64,000 bases of DNA, taken from positions 310,719,738-310,783,737 of the forward strand of contig NC_133537.1 of assembly GCF_048544455.1 (NCBI RefSeq). The letters run 5' to 3'. The notes beneath the pieces are model-generated. The model did no database searches and was not told where the DNA came from. It saw only the letters and a list, made by a program, of their open reading frames with translations. A program made the position numbers and the translations under genes. The stretch comes from Silene latifolia. Its lineage: Eukaryota; Streptophyta; Magnoliopsida; Caryophyllales; Caryophyllaceae. Positions 60,845 through 64,000 of the stretch are shown piece after piece (the first letter of the stretch is position 1; the number at the start of each line of letters is the position of its first letter).

Positions 60845-61817
60845 TGTTGGGGTTGGTGTCCTTAACAGTTAGTGCAAGGACTTACAAACCTCTAAAAGGA
60901 TCAAAGGGCATACTTTGGTATTATTATCAGTTGATCCACGTTTATCAATAACGGTTGGCTTGCTAGATAAGTTTGACGTTATTGTCATATAGATGGCGGT
61001 GATCAACTGGTCCCTAAAAGTCACACCTATAGGATACGTTTGAGAGACGTGACAGTATGAAAATACAGTCATGTAGATGCCAATTTTGACTAACCAGTTA
61101 GTCCGAGTCATTTGACTAGTAATTAGTCAAATATGTGATGTTGAGATATTATATTTAATACGGATTAAATATCATGGGCTAAGGCGAATTAACATTAATT
61201 CAGTAAAATTAAATATAAACGATTTATATTTAATTAATGTATATTGAATATAATTATACAATATCGTCTTTGTCGGACATGTATTAATACTTCAACTAAC
61301 CCGTGTTATTAGTTGATGTTTTAATAGCCGATAACCGATGACGATTTATAAAAACCGCGTCATATACATTTAGTCATTTGGGTACGGACTACGAGTTAAA
61401 ATTAAGAGGAAGTGGAAGCCCACTTCCCCATGCTAACCCTCGGTCCGGCCGAACTGAACAAAAGGAGAGACTCCCTCTACCGGAACAATTCATTTTACAG
61501 AAAACTAGGGTTTTGGAGACATTTTCTCTCTGAAACCTAGATCTCACATCTCGAAAACCTCACAACAAGTTCTCCCAATATTGCAAGGCAATCGGAGAAC
61601 ACCATCTAGCACAAGGGCATATCTCGGACAAGTCTTGGGTGCAACAATTAGGAGGGAATCTCATTTGATTTCTGTTCTTTACGCCGCACTATAAGGACCC
61701 GAGGTTGATTCTAATCTTTATCGTTTCCTTGTTATTTTGTTTTATGACTATAAATTACATATGAAATTTGCGTTATAGTCCTACAATTAAAGGGTAGTAT
61801 ACGGATATTAACCCACA
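60845..61817 (+). repeat. 3' LTR of Copia-2
   Basis: 973 bp, TGTTGGGGTTGG ... AACCCACA, followed by AAGAG. Confidence 0.95.
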
Positions 61818-61998
61818 AAGAGATCATACCTGAAAATTCGTCGGGGATTAACTCTTGCTTCTGTTGCGTCAAATTGTCATCATTGGTCATCGACCTATAA
61901 ATTGCATATATGGTGGGTTGAGCCTTATCCTCGGGCGCCTACGTATCCGTTTCTGACGGAATCAAATCCACGTCGTAGTTCGGCAACTTCTAACACAT

Positions 61999-62089
61999 GC
62001 CCAAAGTTTATCATCTGCTGGCGTTTGTCCAAAATTCATCATCTGCTGACATTTGCCCAAAATTTATCATCTGCTGGCGCTTGTCCAAA
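61999..62089 (+). repeat. 28-bp tandem repeat
   Basis: Three full units and a partial fourth start at 61999, 62027, 62055 and 62083, each with GYCCAAA then TTTATCATCTGCTGRC. Confidence 0.9.
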
Positions 62090-62220
62090 TGGGACGGGAC
62101 TTTCCAAGGATGTTGCCGCCGCTTTCATCATTTGATTTCAGCTACGGAATTCTTCCATTTCATACTCTTGTATTGAATTGAATTCTTGGTGGATGTCATC
62201 CTTTACATCTTGATAATGGT

Positions 62221-62290
62221 CTCTGAAGCCAACGGCTTCAGAGCCCCCAGTTTGTGATGGCTCTAAAGTCGAAGACTTTAGAGCCCCCAG
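62221..62290 (+). repeat. Two covarying hairpins followed by CCCCCAGTT
   Basis: CTCTGAAGCC/GGCTTCAGAG (62221-62243) and CTCTAAAGTC/GACTTTAGAG (62261-62283). Both are perfect 10-bp stems with 3-nt loops, 40 bp apart, each followed by CCCCCAGTT. Two base pairs differ in a compensatory way. Confidence 0.9.
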
Positions 62291-62359
62291 TTGAAGCATA
62301 TCCTGCTATATTTGAAACATAGAAAATGTACGAGCAATAATCATCACTTAAGCACATTT

Positions 62360-62579
62360 GGATCATCGATCTTGAAATTGGATCATTTGAAAGATTGGGT
62401 CATCGACCCGAAAATTGAATTTGAAAATTTTGAAAAATTGGGCCATCGACCCGAAGTTTGAATTTGACATCACTTGGAATGTTGGGCCATCGGCCCTTCA
62501 AAAATTGAATCTTGAATTTTGAATTTCGAAGGATTGGATCATCGACCCACAAAGATTCCACTACTTGGATCATCTATCC
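62360..62579 (+). repeat. Array of GGRYCATCGRYCC mini-palindromes
   Basis: Cores at 62360, 62397, 62440, 62484, 62536 and 62567, plus a half-site at 62380. Examples are GGGTCATCGACCC, GGGCCATCGGCCC and GGATCATCTATCC. Spacers repeat TTGAATTTGA-like sequence. Confidence 0.85.
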
Positions 62580-62685
62580 ACAATTCACAAAAAGTTTTTT
62601 TTTTTTTTTTGGAATTTTGAAATTTTTTGAAATCGAACTTTGATGGGTGAGCATGAAATATGACTCAGACACTCTGTATGACCCG

Positions 62686-62741
62686 TAAATAACGTGGGCG
62701 TAGCCCGCTACCATAAATAACGTGGGCATAGCCCGCTACCG
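62686..62741 (+). repeat. 28-bp direct repeat with GGGC-TA-GCCC stem
   Basis: Two units of TAAATAACGTGGGCRTAGCC starting at 62686 and 62714. Confidence 0.9.
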
Positions 62742-63043
62742 TAAAACAAAAAGGAAAATAAAACCGCAAGTGTGCACGGGTTTTAATTCAATTATTGACT
62801 TATTGGGGGTAGAAATGTAAATTGGCCATTCTGACGCCAAAAGACGACAAATGGGAATCACAAGGTCGTCGACTTGGGACGGAGGGCACCTGGGAATCAA
62901 GATCACTTGGCATTGACAAGGTGGATTAAACTCACGGAGCAACAACGTTGGCTTCGCCCAGACACTAAACACAGAGTGATTTTATGAGAACACTTAGACA
63001 TCACACATGACTTTTGTTGGGAACATTCTGTCACTCTTCTCCT

Positions 63044-63168
63044 CGCCTCCTTTCTTTTCAGCGAGTTTCATCATTTCTTGCCACCGCCTTCTTTCTTTTC
63101 AGCGGGCTTTTACTATTTTTCTTCCACGCCTTCTTTCTTTTCAGCGGGTTTTTCATATTTTTTGTTCC
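63044..63168 (+). repeat. 41-42-bp tandem repeat
   Basis: Three units start at 63044, 63085 and 63127, each CGCCTYCTTTCTTTTCAGCG followed by a variable T-rich tail. Confidence 0.9.
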
Positions 63169-64000
63169 CAACACAAACCCACATCTATGTGACTCAGCAT
63201 CTTTGCCTAAACCATTAGATAAAGCTCGTTCTGAGATTCGATACTATTCATCCGAACCTATATCCTCATCCTAGCCTACATCGAGTGTTAAGACCGACTC
63301 AAACAAAGGTGGCTTCATTTGGACTTGGTTAAGACCCGTAAGAAACCGACAAGATGACAACTTGGTTGATGAGTGGATTGAATCCCTTGTTCAGAAGGAC
63401 TGCCTACGCGTGGAGCGAAATCAAATCCGACGTAGTTCGATCAAGGTGCATTAAATTGGCATTTTGATTGTGTGTACACACTCGAAGGTTTCACCTAAGG
63501 TATCATGTCATATCCCATTCTAACCTGTAAAGTACCGTTAAATCCCGTGTTTGGGGTTAGGTGTAAAAGGCTTGGATCTTTTGGGATGTGGAGCTTGGTA
63601 ATAACAAGTTGGAATGGTTAACCATCATTCTGAAGGTTTGTTTTGTGGTGCTAAGGCCAAGGGCTATGGCTGCTGATGTGGTTGGAATGGGTGTCTCGGG
63701 TTTGATGAACCACGAGTGCAAATGGGTTGAAAAATGATGTGGGTTCAAATTTCCATGTCTGGACCCTAAAGGCTGGGTGTAACAACACAAGCGGAATAAT
63801 TCTCAAAATTCCCGACTATCCCTTTCAGAATCGTCTCAGGAAGGACTTAGAGGGTAAAGAGGTTACTACTTACGCTTTTGGGCTTCCCCCATTGAACTTC
63901 AACTATGGGTACTTTACTTGACTTCTGGCTTCCGTAACTTCGACATTCAACCAAAAGCGTTCTGCAATAACTTCAACATCTTTTTTCTTTTTTCTTTTTC

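Larger units (their letters stand above)
53011..61817 (+). mobile_element. Complete Ty1/copia retrotransposon (Copia-2)
   Basis: 8807 bp with LTRs 53011-53991 and 60845-61817, tRNA-Met primer site, gag-pol and a perfect target duplication AAGAG (53006-53010 and 61818-61822). The LTRs differ at roughly ten substitutions or small indels by eye. The coding part has many frameshifts. A cluster of TCGATCGA palindromes lies in the leader. It is inserted into the Tat/Ogre-like element. Confidence 0.94.
61818..64000 (+). other. Internal region of the Tat/Ogre-like element, right of Copia-2
   Basis: No gag or pol is recognisable up to the window edge. It is built of short tandem and hairpin repeats (listed separately). 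CGCCTACGTATCCG with GAATCAAATCCACG near 61940 is echoed by GCCTACGCG and GAAATCAAATCCGACG near 63400. Continuity with 52876-53010 is shown by the Copia-2 target duplication. Confidence 0.5.

Overview
This window is nuclear DNA of a flowering plant, almost certainly a eudicot. It holds three ordinary plant genes with spliced, intron-rich structures (an R2R3-MYB of the GAMYB type, an ATG8, and a Golgi beta-1,3-galactosyltransferase). They sit in AT-rich DNA packed with Helitrons, MITEs and LTR retrotransposons. The order Caryophyllales is only a guess from the look of the repeats; no organelle, bacterial or viral-genome signature was seen.

Layout. 1-1753 (+): the last two exons of a GAMYB-like MYB gene, with a near-perfect miR159 target site; its DNA-binding first exons lie left of the window. 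2847-4860 (-): a complete five-coding-exon ATG8 gene with an additional 5'UTR intron. 4861-8028: intergenic DNA with a hAT-type MITE that has perfect 8-bp target duplications, a minus-strand Helitron 3' end and another MITE. 8029-14668: two head-to-tail Helitrons full of paired snRNA-promoter-like modules, themselves carrying two Mutator-type MITEs and a Stowaway MITE. 15438-21838 (-): a complete 11-exon beta-1,3-galactosyltransferase gene (394 aa) with MITEs in introns 1 and 5. 22250-26006: intergenic DNA with MITEs. 26007-30654: a third Helitron containing a Mutator-like element and a decayed RNase-H-like fragment; 30655-32149 holds further Helitron starts.

The right half is nested retrotransposon DNA. 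32150-40577: a complete, non-autonomous Athila/Tat-like Gypsy element (1.49-kb LTRs, tRNA-Asp primer site, GAGGG target duplication) with only gag and protease. 41101-46825: a 5'-truncated Ty1/copia element. 46971-49702: a chromovirus-like LTR and adjoining leader. 49703-64000: a probable Tat/Ogre-like element (long LTR, then internal leader) into which a complete second Ty1/copia element (53011-61817, AAGAG target duplication) has inserted.

The most notable signal is not a gene. Three unrelated LTR retrotransposons here carry clusters of short palindromes: TCGATCGA in the Gypsy and Copia elements, TACTCGRCCGAGTA in the chromovirus-like one. Neighbouring copies lie 19-22 bp apart (most often 21), with larger gaps near 30 or 52 bp, so the sites fall on one face of the DNA helix. 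This looks like arrays of sites for a dimeric DNA-binding factor. A fourth element has hairpin arrays, one of which shows two compensatory base-pair changes.
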